Shown here: positions 1-7,680 of the stretch, in pieces
Numbering within the stretch: the stretch's first letter is position 1
Layout: each line of letters starts with the position of its first letter
Notes under the pieces: generated by a model
What the model saw: the letters and a program-made list of their open reading frames with translations, nothing else
Told to the model about the DNA's origin: nothing
The model's database searches: none
DNA from: Rubrobacter sp.
Lineage (GTDB): Bacteria > Actinomycetota > Rubrobacteria > Rubrobacterales > Rubrobacteraceae
Assembly: GCA_016781635.1 (NCBI GenBank)
Contig: JADDPY010000460.1
Span: 1 to 9,435, forward strand
Length of the DNA: 9,435 bases
Reading direction: 5' to 3'
Program-made: the position numbers and the translations under genes

Positions 1-1
1 G

Positions 2-145
2 AACACTGCGGCTACCGACGAGCGGGTCAGCTGCTGTGATAACTGCTGTAAATATATGGGGAGTCGTTGTCACCCCTGGCCTACGGTGGTACGCTCGGGC
101 CATTCGATGGATTCTTTAGCGCAAGATGCCCCGGAGGTACCGTGA
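2..145 (+). CDS. 3' end of an upstream gene, possibly RecQ-type helicase (partial)
   Basis: An open frame enters from the left edge and stops at TGA 143-145, giving 47 visible residues. It carries the Cys-rich motif SCCDNCCK around residues 10-17. A CDNC motif of this kind is typical of the zinc-binding module near the C-terminus of RecQ helicases, and human RECQ1 has a similar CDNCC stretch. The earlier Cys and the Arg-rich part of that module lie outside the window, so the family assignment is tentative. It does not resemble the C-terminus of UvrC, the gene often found upstream of rapZ in Actinobacteria. The stop overlaps the GTG start of rapZ as GTGA, the classical 4-base overlap of translationally coupled genes, which is the best evidence that this frame is real. 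Third-position GC is lower than in the neighbouring genes, which weakens the call. Confidence 0.45.
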   Translation, partial: NTAATDERVSCCDNCCKYMGSRCHPWPTVVRSGHSMDSLAQDAPEVP

Positions 146-1059
146 GCGAGGAAACCCCGCTCATTGACAGGTCTTCGAACCCGAAAGGGCGGCGTCTGGT
201 TATGGTGACGGGGCTATCGGGGGCCGGGAAGACCGGGCTCTTGAAGGCCTTCGAGGACGTCGGCTACTACTGCATCGACAACCTGCCGCCGAAGATGATC
301 CCGGACGTGCTGGCACTCGCCCCGCCGGAGGGGAGCGGCTCGGCCGGCGTTGTCGTCGTCGTTGACATCCGCGGGCGCAAGTACTTCGGGGAGGAGTTGG
401 TATCGGGCCTCGAGTTCGTCAAGTGGGAGAGCGGCTGGGAGCCCCAGATCGTGTTCGTCGAGGCCGACGACCGGACGCTCGTGAGCCGCTACAAGGAGAG
501 CCGGAGGCCTCACCCCGCCGCACAAAATGGTGATGTGCTCGCAGCGATAGGTACCGAACGCCGCGACCTCGCGGGGCTCAGGGAGATCGCCGATGTCGTC
601 GTGGACACTTCGTCCCTTACTGCCGCCGAGTCCAAGAAGCGCTTCGCCCGGCTCGTCGAGTCGCACGAGGGCCGGCTTTCGGTCAGCCTGACCTCCTTCG
701 GCTTCAAGCACGGGGCGCCGATGGACGTGGATATGCTCCTCGACGTCCGCTTCCTCCCAAACCCGCACTACGATCCGGAGCTTCGCCCCCTGACCGGCCA
801 CGACGAGCCCGTCCGCGATGCCGTGCTCGGGCAAGCGGACACCAAGGAGTTTCTCGCCCATGTCCGTGGCCTTTTGGCTTTCCTGATCCCGCGCTACGCG
901 GCAGAGGGCAAGACCTACTTTACCCTGGGCATAGGCTGCACCGGCGGGCGCCACCGCTCCGTCGCCATCGTCGAGGAGATCTCGCGCCACCTCAAGGAAG
1001 TGGGCGTGAACGGACCGGAGATAGATCTTTTCGTCCGGCACCGGGACCTGGGGCGTTAG
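142..1059 (+). CDS. rapZ: RapZ/YvcJ family nucleotide-binding protein
   Basis: A 305-residue P-loop protein of the RapZ (YvcJ) family. In E. coli RapZ senses glucosamine-6-phosphate and controls decay of the GlmZ small RNA; Gram-positive homologues bind and hydrolyse nucleotides, but their target is less clear. Visible motifs are Walker A GLSGAGKT at residues 24-31, GYYCIDNLPP shortly after, a Walker-B-like VVVVVDIR strand, and RYKESRRPHP. The C-terminal domain has NPHYDPELRPLTGHDEPV and GIGCTGGRHRSV, the site that binds the sugar phosphate in E. coli RapZ. The GTG at 142 is preferred because GGAGG lies 4 nt upstream (133-137), because it gives the usual family length, and because it overlaps the upstream stop by GTGA. 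A longer form from TTG 67 adds 25 residues with no family similarity that I can see. In most Actinobacteria yvcK follows directly; here another gene intervenes. Confidence 0.95.
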   Translation: MSEETPLIDRSSNPKGRRLVMVTGLSGAGKTGLLKAFEDVGYYCIDNLPPKMIPDVLALAPPEGSGSAGVVVVVDIRGRKYFGEELVSGLEFVKWESGWEPQIVFVEADDRTLVSRYKESRRPHPAAQNGDVLAAIGTERRDLAGLREIADVVVDTSSLTAAESKKRFARLVESHEGRLSVSLTSFGFKHGAPMDVDMLLDVRFLPNPHYDPELRPLTGHDEPVRDAVLGQADTKEFLAHVRGLLAFLIPRYAAEGKTYFTLGIGCTGGRHRSVAIVEEISRHLKEVGVNGPEIDLFVRHRDLGR

Positions 1060-1070
1060 AAGCTTTCTAG

Positions 1071-1097
1071 CTTTCAGCCCTCGGCCGCGAGCGAAAG
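1071..1097 (+). terminator. weak hairpin downstream of rapZ
   Basis: The outer arms CTTTC (1071-1075) and GAAAG (1093-1097) enclose an inner stem CTCG-GCCG-CGAG (1080-1091), separated by a small internal loop. No T-run follows, so this may only stabilise the rapZ mRNA end or weakly attenuate transcription. It lies in the 175-base gap between rapZ and the reductase gene. I see no gene in the rest of that gap. A TAGAAT hexamer at 1150-1155 could be a -10 box for the reductase, but no convincing -35 box stands upstream of it. Confidence 0.2.
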
Positions 1098-1234
1098 GCA
1101 CTGCTGCTGGAGCGGTAAGTACTAACCCTCGCGACTTTGGGATACCCGCTAGAATCGTGGTCTGAGAGTGGTGGCGTGTCTCGCTGAGGAAGCCTATCGC
1201 TAATGGCTGAAAACTAGAAAATCGGAGGTTTCGT

Positions 1235-2212
1235 GTGCCTGGCATGCTGGTCGAGGGGGAGTGGAAGACCGAAGATAGTATCCGGAGGGACTCGGAGGGG
1301 CGATTCGTCCGTTCGACTACCTCTTTTCGGGACAGGGTCACGGCCGACGGTTCGAGCGGGTTCGGGGCCGAGGCAGGGCGGTATCACCTATACGTCGCCC
1401 TGGCGTGCCCCTGGGCGCACCGCACGATCATCTTGCGTAAGCTCAAGGGGCTGGAGGACGCTATCTCCATGTCGGTGGTCGGTTCTTACATGGGGGAGGA
1501 CGGCTGGGGCTGGTTCGGCGAGCCGGGTGAGGTGCCGGATGAGTTGAACGGCTCCCGGCACCTCCGCGAGGTCTACCAGAAGGCCGACCCGGGCTATACG
1601 GGTCGGGTTACGACGCCGGTCTTGTGGGATAAGGAGACGGGCACGATCGTGAACAACGAGTCGCGCGAGATTATCCGCATGCTCGACCACGAGTTCGACG
1701 GTGTGGAGGGCGCGCGGGCGGACCTGGACTTCTGCCCCGACGACCTCCGCGAAGAGGTAGACCGGGTGACCGACGAGATCTACAACCCCGTCAACAACGG
1801 CGTGTACCGCTCCGGCTTCGCTACCTCTCAAGAGGCATACGAGGAGGCCGTAACGGAGCTTTTCGGGGCGTTGGACCACTGGGAGGCGGTCCTCGGGGAG
1901 CGTCGCTACCTCTGCGGTGACCGCATCACGGAGGCCGACTGGTGCCTGTTCCCGACGCTGGTACGCTTCGACGCGGTCTACCACGGCCACTTCAAGTGCA
2001 ACCTGAGGCGTATCGTAGATTACCCGAACCTGTGGAACTACACGAAGGAGCTTTACCAGTACCCCGGCGTCGCCGAGACGGTGAACATGGACCACATAAA
2101 GAAGCACTACTATCGGAGCCACGAGGGCATTGACCCCACGGGGATCATACCGAAGGGACCTATTCTGGACTTCACGGAGCCACACGACCGCGACCGGTTC
2201 GCGGCGCGGTAG
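1235..2212 (+). CDS. glutathionyl-hydroquinone reductase (Xi-class GST, ECM4/YqjG family)
   Basis: A 325-residue cytosolic enzyme of the ECM4/YqjG family, known to reduce glutathionyl-hydroquinones to hydroquinones with release of glutathione disulfide. The N-terminal thioredoxin-like domain contains the catalytic motif CPWAHR with Cys58, the cis-Pro motif TTPV (Pro128), and NNESREI (Glu142-Ser143), which binds the gamma-glutamyl group of GSH. The helical C-terminal domain has GVYRSGFATSQEAYEEAV, YLCGDRITEADWCLFPTLVRFD and the closing HYYRSHEGIDPTGIIPKGP, all typical of this family rather than of general GSTs. The start GTG 1235 has GGAGG at 1224-1228, 6 nt upstream; ATG 1244 is a less likely alternative. 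The gene has its own upstream gap of 175 bases and ends only 17 bases before yvcK. Its position inside the rapZ-yvcK-whiA block is unusual. It implies a host with glutathione, or an enzyme that accepts another low-molecular-weight thiol. Confidence 0.93.
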   Translation: MPGMLVEGEWKTEDSIRRDSEGRFVRSTTSFRDRVTADGSSGFGAEAGRYHLYVALACPWAHRTIILRKLKGLEDAISMSVVGSYMGEDGWGWFGEPGEVPDELNGSRHLREVYQKADPGYTGRVTTPVLWDKETGTIVNNESREIIRMLDHEFDGVEGARADLDFCPDDLREEVDRVTDEIYNPVNNGVYRSGFATSQEAYEEAVTELFGALDHWEAVLGERRYLCGDRITEADWCLFPTLVRFDAVYHGHFKCNLRRIVDYPNLWNYTKELYQYPGVAETVNMDHIKKHYYRSHEGIDPTGIIPKGPILDFTEPHDRDRFAAR

Positions 2213-2219
2213 GGCGCTT

Positions 2220-2225
2220 TATACT
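2220..2225 (+). promoter_or_regulatory. -10 box for a probable leaderless yvcK transcript
   Basis: TATACT lies between the end of the reductase gene and yvcK. No Shine-Dalgarno sequence precedes ATG 2230 or ATG 2233. The hexamer ends 7 nt before the A of ATG 2233, so transcription would begin at or within a base of that start codon. No convincing -35 box is visible at the usual distance; TTCGCG at 2198-2203 matches only half of the consensus. Confidence 0.45.
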
Positions 2226-2229
2226 GCCT

Positions 2230-3201
2230 ATGATGCAGAGGACCGATGGTTTGCGGGTGGTGGCGTTCGGGGGCGGGACGGGGTTGCCCGTGCTGCTCGG
2301 CGGCCTGAAGGATCGGGTCGGGGACCTGACGGCGGTCGTAACGGTGGCCGACGACGGGGGCTCCAGCGGGAGGCTCCGTCAGGAGCTCGGGGTGGCTCCT
2401 CCGGGGGATGTGAGGAACTGCCTGATCGCGCTGGCCGGCAGGAAGAGGCTCGCCGAGGTCTTTGGTTACCGTTTCGTGGGCGGAGGGGAGCTCTCGGACC
2501 ACTCGGTCGGGAACATCATCATCGCGGCTCTCTCGGATATCTCGGGGGGGTTCTGTGAGGGGGTCGAGCAGGCCGGGCGTTTCCTGCGTGTGAAGGGCCG
2601 TGTTTTTCCCGCCGCCGCCGAGAGCCTGACGCTCGTCGCCCACTACGCCGACGGGACCATCGCCCGGGGCGAATCCGCGGTCCACGAGGCGGGAAAGCTC
2701 GTGCAGAAGGTTACGGTGGAGCCCGAAGGCTCGCCGGCCCCGGTCGGCGTGGTCGAGGCGGTCGAGGGGGCGGACGTGGTGGTGTTGAGCTCGGGGAGTC
2801 TTTTTACGAGCACTATTCCGTCGCTGCTGGGCGGCGGGGTGCGCGAGGCTCTGGCGTCTTTTTCGGGCCCGATCGTGTACGTCGCGAACGTGATGACGCA
2901 GCCGGGGGAGACGGACGGATACGCGGTTTCGGATCACCTGCGGGCGATCGCGGAGCACGTGGGACCTATCGTCACCGACGTGCTCGTGCATGCGGGTCCT
3001 CTGGGCGCCGAGCTTGTGGAGCGCTACGGGGCCGAGGGGGCTGCTCCGGTGGTGGTCGATGGGGAGAGAATTCGCGCGATGGGTGTTCGGGTCCGGGAGG
3101 TCGATCTGATCTCGCGCGAGGCCGCCGCCCGGCTCTCCCTGCGCCACGACGCGGACCGGCTCGCCGAAGAGGTGCGCGAGGTTGCCCTCGTTCGCCTCTG
3201 A
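2230..3201 (+). CDS. yvcK: GlmR/YvcK family UDP-sugar-binding regulator (CuvA)
   Basis: A 323-residue protein of the YvcK/GlmR family, related in fold to CofD. In Bacillus GlmR binds UDP-GlcNAc and stimulates GlmS, feeding peptidoglycan synthesis; the mycobacterial homologue CuvA acts in cell-wall growth. Visible motifs are FGGGTGLPVLL (residues 13-23), VADDGGSSGRLR (39-50), PPGDVRN (57-63), SDHSVGNIIIAAL (from 89) and PIVYVANVMTQPGETDGY further on. The phosphate-loop motif usually written GPGSLYTS reads SSGSLFTS here (residues 187-194), so the conserved Gly-Pro is replaced. Two ATG codons stand in tandem (2230 and 2233); neither has a Shine-Dalgarno sequence, and the TATACT box suggests the second may be used on a leaderless mRNA. 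The end overlaps whiA by 20 bases. Confidence 0.95.
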   Translation: MMQRTDGLRVVAFGGGTGLPVLLGGLKDRVGDLTAVVTVADDGGSSGRLRQELGVAPPGDVRNCLIALAGRKRLAEVFGYRFVGGGELSDHSVGNIIIAALSDISGGFCEGVEQAGRFLRVKGRVFPAAAESLTLVAHYADGTIARGESAVHEAGKLVQKVTVEPEGSPAPVGVVEAVEGADVVVLSSGSLFTSTIPSLLGGGVREALASFSGPIVYVANVMTQPGETDGYAVSDHLRAIAEHVGPIVTDVLVHAGPLGAELVERYGAEGAAPVVVDGERIRAMGVRVREVDLISREAAARLSLRHDADRLAEEVREVALVRL

Positions 3202-4093
3202 GCTCCGTCGGCAGCTGGCCGCCCGGGTCGCGGAGCCCGGTCCGGGGCGCAGGGCGGAGCTCGCTGGCTTGTTAGATGCCGCCGGGACCGTAGACGATAC
3301 GGGCGTGACGATCCGCACCACCAGCGCGCCTGTTGCCCGATCCGTGATGCGCCTCTGGCGCTCGGAGTTCGGGCTGGAGCCCAGGCTGAACCCCTCGTCC
3401 CCGGGCTCGTTCGGACGCCAGCGCTACGCGGTGAGGGTCGGGGGGAACCGCGCCGTACAGGCGGTGGACGAGTTGCGCGTCGAGCGCAGCGGCGCCACGA
3501 GAGGGGGGGCGGCCGGGGTTTCCTATCTTCGCGGGGCCTTTCAGGGCGCGGGCTCTCTGACCGGACCCGGCTACCGGCGCGGCCACCACCTCGAATTCGT
3601 CCACGAGAGCGAGGAGTTCGTGCGGCGTGTCGCCGACCTCTCACCCGTGCCCTTGAAGGTTGCTCATCGCCGGGGACGGTACGTCGCCTATACCAAAAGC
3701 GCCGAGGGGGTCACCACGATCCTGGCGCGCATGGGGCTCAACGATGCCGTCCTCGAGTACGAGGCCCGCGCCATCGTCGGGGAGGCGAAGGCGAACGCCA
3801 ACCGCGTCACCAACTTCGACTCGGCCAACGCCAGCCGCACCGCCGTCGCCGCCGCCCTTCAGGGAGAGGCGCTGGAGAACCTGGACCCCACGAGTTTGCC
3901 GCCCGCGCTCCGCGAGATGCTGGAGCTGCGCCTGGAGAACCCGGACGCCTCCCTCGCTGAGCTCGCCCACCTCGGCGGCCTCACGAAGAGTGCTGCCAAC
4001 CACCGGCTCAGGAGGCTCATCGAGATCGCCGGGGGGGCGTCCAACGGGCCTGCCGGGAAGGGGCGAAACGAGGGGGATCCCCCCTCAATTTAG
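3182..4093 (+). CDS. whiA: WhiA sporulation/division transcription regulator
   Basis: A 303-residue WhiA protein, a DNA-binding regulator that in Streptomyces acts with WhiB to start sporulation septation and in Bacillus affects division and chromosome segregation. The N-terminal part is a degenerate LAGLIDADG homing-endonuclease fold: LAGLLDAAG at residues 27-35 and LRGAFQGAGSL at 116-126. Both lack the catalytic acidic residue before the final Gly, so it should bind but not cut DNA. The family signature NRVTNFDSANASRTAVAAALQ follows at 207-227. The C-terminal helix-turn-helix spans about 239-283 (PPALREMLELRLENPDASL, then LTKSAANHRLRRLIEIA). The start is TTG 3182, inside the end of yvcK, with AAGAGG ending 9 nt upstream; this suggests coupled translation. 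The last 20 residues are a Gly/Asn-rich tail beyond the domain. Confidence 0.95.
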   Translation: MPSFASELRRQLAARVAEPGPGRRAELAGLLDAAGTVDDTGVTIRTTSAPVARSVMRLWRSEFGLEPRLNPSSPGSFGRQRYAVRVGGNRAVQAVDELRVERSGATRGGAAGVSYLRGAFQGAGSLTGPGYRRGHHLEFVHESEEFVRRVADLSPVPLKVAHRRGRYVAYTKSAEGVTTILARMGLNDAVLEYEARAIVGEAKANANRVTNFDSANASRTAVAAALQGEALENLDPTSLPPALREMLELRLENPDASLAELAHLGGLTKSAANHRLRRLIEIAGGASNGPAGKGRNEGDPPSI

Positions 4094-4110
4094 CCTCCCG
4101 ACGGAGGGGG
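4070..4110 (+). terminator. mutually exclusive GC-rich hairpins at the whiA end
   Basis: GAGGGG (4070-4075) can pair with CCCCTC (4081-4086) around a 5-nt loop, followed by the weak AATTT run; this resembles a terminator embedded in the last whiA codons. The same CCCCTC can pair instead with GAGGGG at 4105-4110. A separate small stem CCTCC/GGAGG (4094-4098 with 4103-4107) overlaps the second partner. The structures exclude one another, so this could be a partial terminator or attenuator between whiA and gap. The T-run is poor, so termination would be incomplete. Confidence 0.3.
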
Positions 4111-4115
4111 GACAA

Positions 4116-4121
4116 TATAGT
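4116..4121 (+). promoter_or_regulatory. -10 box for gap
   Basis: TATAGT matches the -10 consensus at 5 of 6 bases and lies in the 60-base gap before gap. The predicted start of transcription is near 4128, giving a leader of about 26 nt that includes the Shine-Dalgarno site. No good -35 box is visible. A start-codon triplet followed by one sense codon and a stop (4131-4139) lies in this short leader. Confidence 0.4.
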
Positions 4122-4153
4122 AAGCTGGAAATGATCTAGCGAAGGAGAGGCTT

Positions 4154-5158
<1,005 letters not shown>

Positions 5159-5168
5159 GAGAATTTTC

Positions 5169-5196
5169 TTCGGGGCGGAATTATCTCCGCCCCGAA
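5169..5196 (+). terminator. 11-bp perfect hairpin after gap
   Basis: TTCGGGGCGGA (5169-5179) pairs perfectly with TCCGCCCCGAA (5186-5196) around a 6-nt loop, 10 bases after the gap stop codon. The bases after it are TCCATG, with no T-run on this strand; a short T-run (TTTT, 5164-5167) precedes it instead. It may be a Rho-assisted or weak terminator, or a stabiliser of the gap mRNA 3' end. Confidence 0.55.
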
Positions 5197-5404
5197 TCCA
5201 TGCTGGGGAGCGTCCGTAGCTCGTCGAACAAGATCCGGCGACAAAGTCCTCCTCATGTTCGGCATAAGGTTGGTGTCCGGTATCGTCCTTCTCTTGGCGG
5301 CTCATTGCCTTACAAGCGGGATACTCGGTTCGACTTACGATTCCGTGCTGCAAGCGTAAGCGGCGATAGTCCTACAAGATATCCCGAAGACTGCGGCCTC
5401 TGTT
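5197..5404 (+). other. noncoding gap between gap and pgk
   Basis: No gene can be supported here on either strand. Part of it can fold: CCGG (5235-5238) plus ACA (5241-5243) can pair with TGTCCGG (5274-5280), enclosing the small stem ATG-TTCGG-CAT. Hexamers resembling -10 boxes occur (GATACT 5320-5325, TACGAT 5336-5341, GATAGT 5365-5370), but none has a good -35 box at proper spacing. The stretch may hold a pgk promoter and a structured leader; no known riboswitch pattern was recognised. Confidence 0.3.
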
Positions 5405-5416
5405 AGGAGACACGTA

Positions 5417-6604
5417 TTGAACAAGAAGAGCGTGAGGGACCTGGACGTGGGGGGGAAGAGGGTGCTCGTCAGGGTCGACTTCAACGTGCCCGTGAAGGGT
5501 GGCGAGGTCACCGACGACACGCGCATCCGGCGCGCCTTGCCGACGCTGCGCGACCTCCTGGAGCGTGGCGCTCGTCCTGTGCTGATCTCGCACCTCGGAC
5601 GTCCCAAGGGCGAGCCGGACCCGAAGTACGCCATGGACCCGGTCGCGGAACGTCTCGAAGAGCTTCTCGGCGCTCCCGTCCAGAAGCTGGATGGCGCGGT
5701 CGGTCCGGAGATCGAGGCAGCGCTTGCCCACGCGCCGGAAGGTGGGGTTACGCTGCTTGAGAACTCACGCTTCTACCCTGGGGAGACGAAGAACGACCCG
5801 GAGCTTGCGGAGGGGCTAGCGGCCCTCGCCGAGTTGTACGTGAACGACGCCTTCGGGGCGGCCCACCGGGCGCACGCCACGACCGTCGGGGTAGCGGAGA
5901 AGCTGCCGGCCGCCGCCGGGCTCCTGATGCAGGAGGAGCTCGACTACCTCGATAGCGTGTTGCGCACGCCGGAGAGGCCGTTCGTCGCGATCCTGGGCGG
6001 GGCCAAAGTCTCCGACAAACTCGGTGTGATCGAGAGCCTACTCGGCGTCGCGGACACGCTGCTTATCGGCGGGGCGATGTGCTTCACGTTCTTCAAGGCG
6101 CAAGGCTATGAGATCGGCAAGTCTCTTGTAGAGGACGATTATCTGGAGGAGGCGAAGCGGCTCCTCGGGGAAGCCGGCGACAAACTCGTCCTGCCGGTGG
6201 ACGTGGTGGTTGCCGAGGCGATGGAGGAGGGTGTCGAGGCAGGCGTCGTCCCGGTCTCGGAGGTTCCGGCAGGCATGATGGGTCTGGACGTGGGACCGGA
6301 GACGGTCGAGACGTTCCGCTCGTACATCACGGATGCCAGGACCGTGTTCTGGAACGGGCCGATGGGGGTCTTCGAGATCGATGCTTTCGCCAAGGGGACC
6401 GAGGGGGTCGCGAGGGCCGTCGCCGAGAGCGGGGCGACAAGCATCGTCGGCGGCGGGGACTCCGTAGCGGCGGTGCGCAAGCTCGGCCTGGAGAAAGAGA
6501 TGAGCTTTATCTCGACGGGGGGCGGGGCCTCGCTGGAGTACGTGGAGGGCAAGGAGTTGCCTGGTGTTGCGGTGTTGCCGGACAGGATCGACAGGGGGGA
6601 GTAG
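5417..6604 (+). CDS. pgk: phosphoglycerate kinase
   Basis: A 395-residue, full-length phosphoglycerate kinase that transfers phosphate from 1,3-bisphosphoglycerate to ADP in the cytosol. The N-domain has RVDFNVP (19-25), HLGRP (59-63), LLENSRF (113-119; usually LLENvRF or LLENlRF) and NDAFGAAHRAHAT (143-154). The C-domain has GGAKVSDK (194-201), FWNGPMGVFE (311-320), the nucleotide loop GGGDS (345-349) and STGGGASLEYVEGKELPG. The start is TTG 5417, with AGGAGA at 5405-5410 six bases upstream. The stop is only 3 bases before tpiA, so the two genes share a transcript and the tpiA ribosome-binding site lies inside the last pgk codons. Confidence 0.98.
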   Translation: MNKKSVRDLDVGGKRVLVRVDFNVPVKGGEVTDDTRIRRALPTLRDLLERGARPVLISHLGRPKGEPDPKYAMDPVAERLEELLGAPVQKLDGAVGPEIEAALAHAPEGGVTLLENSRFYPGETKNDPELAEGLAALAELYVNDAFGAAHRAHATTVGVAEKLPAAAGLLMQEELDYLDSVLRTPERPFVAILGGAKVSDKLGVIESLLGVADTLLIGGAMCFTFFKAQGYEIGKSLVEDDYLEEAKRLLGEAGDKLVLPVDVVVAEAMEEGVEAGVVPVSEVPAGMMGLDVGPETVETFRSYITDARTVFWNGPMGVFEIDAFAKGTEGVARAVAESGATSIVGGGDSVAAVRKLGLEKEMSFISTGGGASLEYVEGKELPGVAVLPDRIDRGE

Positions 6605-6607
6605 CCC

Positions 6608-7405
6608 ATGGCGAACGAGAGAAAGCCGATGATGGCGGCAAACTGGAAGATGAACAAGCTGGTCCGGGAGGCCGAGGACTACGTAGCGAGGCTCTTACCG
6701 AGGGTTGCGGACCTCACCGACGACGTGGACGTGGCCGTCTTCGCGCCGTTCACGTCGCTCCCGACCGTCGGGAGGATGGCGGAGGACTCGGCCATCATCG
6801 CGGGGGCTCAGAACCTCTACTTCGAGGACTCGGGGGCGTACACCGGGGAGGTGTCGGCGCCCATGATCAAGGACGTCGGGGCGGGGGCGGTGATCGTCGG
6901 TCACTCGGAGCGGCGCGAGCTTTTCGGAGAAACGGACGAGACCGTCGCTCGCAAGGCGACGCGCGCGCTGGATGCGGGTCTCATGCCCATAATCTGCGTC
7001 GGGGAGACGAAGGAAGAGCGCGACGCGGGCGGCATGTGGGACAAGGTCTCCGGCCAGGTCCGCGCCGTGATGGAGGCGCTGGATTCTCCTTCCGGGGACG
7101 CCGTGGTCTTCGCCTACGAGCCTATCTGGGCGATAGGGACTGGTGAAACTGCCTCCCCCGAGGATGCGCAGGAGGCGATCGGGCAGATCCGTGGCCTGCT
7201 CGGCGAGCTCGGTGGTGAGGAGTTTGCCCGGGGCGTTCGCATCCTGTACGGCGGTTCGATCAAGCCCGCCAACGCCGCCGACATCATGGCGCAAAGCGAC
7301 GTGGACGGGGGGCTCGTCGGGGGCGCCTCCCTGGAGGCCGACTCCTTTGCAGAGCTCGTCGAAGCGGCGCGCGACAGCGTCTCCCGGGACCGGGATGCTT
7401 CCTAG
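6608..7405 (+). CDS. tpiA: triosephosphate isomerase
   Basis: A 265-residue TIM-barrel enzyme that interconverts dihydroxyacetone phosphate and glyceraldehyde-3-phosphate. Catalytic residues are visible: Asn12 and Lys14 in AANWKMN, His99 in VGHSERR, and Glu171 in AYEPIWAIGTG, whose following residues form the mobile loop 6. The phosphate-binding segments are YGGSIKP (214-220) and GGLVGGASL (234-242). The start ATG 6608 has a purine-rich AGGGGGGAG at 6593-6601 within the end of pgk. The C-terminal tail is Arg/Asp-rich and slightly longer than the fold needs. It is followed at 23 bases by secG, an order shared with many Actinobacteria. Confidence 0.98.
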   Translation: MANERKPMMAANWKMNKLVREAEDYVARLLPRVADLTDDVDVAVFAPFTSLPTVGRMAEDSAIIAGAQNLYFEDSGAYTGEVSAPMIKDVGAGAVIVGHSERRELFGETDETVARKATRALDAGLMPIICVGETKEERDAGGMWDKVSGQVRAVMEALDSPSGDAVVFAYEPIWAIGTGETASPEDAQEAIGQIRGLLGELGGEEFARGVRILYGGSIKPANAADIMAQSDVDGGLVGGASLEADSFAELVEAARDSVSRDRDAS

Positions 7406-7415
7406 GGACGTATGG

Positions 7416-7421
7416 TAAAGT
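7416..7421 (+). promoter_or_regulatory. -10 box for a probable leaderless secG transcript
   Basis: TAAAGT ends 7 nt before the ATG of secG, and no Shine-Dalgarno sequence precedes that ATG. This is the same geometry as at yvcK. TATGGT (7411-7416) overlaps it as an alternative. No clear -35 box is visible in the tpiA end. secG may also be read through from tpiA. Confidence 0.35.
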
Positions 7422-7428
7422 AGCCAGC

Positions 7429-7653
7429 ATGGTTTACGTACTGGCATTTCTGCATACGATCTTCAGCCTCGCCCTCATCGGGATGATCCTCCTGCACTCC
7501 GGCAAGGGTGGGGGCCTCTCCTCCTCTCTCGGCGGCGGTATGGGTGGCACCTTCTCCGGCACGACGGTTATGGAGAAGAACCTGACGCGGCTCACCCTCA
7601 TAGTGGTTGCCCTCTTCGCACTTTCGACGGTGGCTTTGATCTTCCTTAGTTAA
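7429..7653 (+). CDS. secG: preprotein translocase subunit SecG
   Basis: A 74-residue membrane protein, the small accessory subunit of the SecYEG protein-export channel. It has two transmembrane helices, about residues 3-22 and 52-73. The family loop LLHSGKGGGLSSSLGGGMGG joins them and lies on the cytoplasmic side in the usual topology. The length is normal for SecG. ATG 7429 is the natural start at the beginning of the first helix; it lacks a Shine-Dalgarno sequence, which fits leaderless translation or coupling to tpiA 23 bases upstream. It closes the glycolytic operon and is followed by a strong terminator. Confidence 0.95.
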   Translation: MVYVLAFLHTIFSLALIGMILLHSGKGGGLSSSLGGGMGGTFSGTTVMEKNLTRLTLIVVALFALSTVALIFLS

Positions 7654-7680
7654 TCGGCAACCTTAGAGCGCAGCGAGCAT

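Noticed and set aside
67..141. N-terminal extension of rapZ from TTG 67
   Set aside because: The extra 25 residues do not resemble RapZ; GTG 142 has a better ribosome-binding site, the usual family length and the GTGA overlap with the upstream frame.
1150..1155. TAGAAT as a firm promoter of the reductase gene
   Set aside because: The -10 match is fair, but no -35-like hexamer lies 15-19 bp upstream, so it is only mentioned as a possibility.
214..1341. Long minus-strand open frame opposite rapZ
   Set aside because: It mirrors the codon bias of rapZ in high-GC DNA and shows no recognisable family.
2110..3321. 403-codon minus-strand open frame opposite yvcK
   Set aside because: It is Arg/Pro/His-rich without domain features, typical of a shadow frame; yvcK on the plus strand has all family motifs.
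5205..5240. tRNA-like start (CGTAGCTCGTCGAAC) after gap
   Set aside because: No acceptor stem, anticodon arm or T-arm can be completed downstream on either strand.
5200..5406. 68-codon plus-strand open frame between gap and pgk
   Set aside because: It has no ribosome-binding site, no recognisable motif, ordinary low-complexity composition, and lies in a region with pairing potential.
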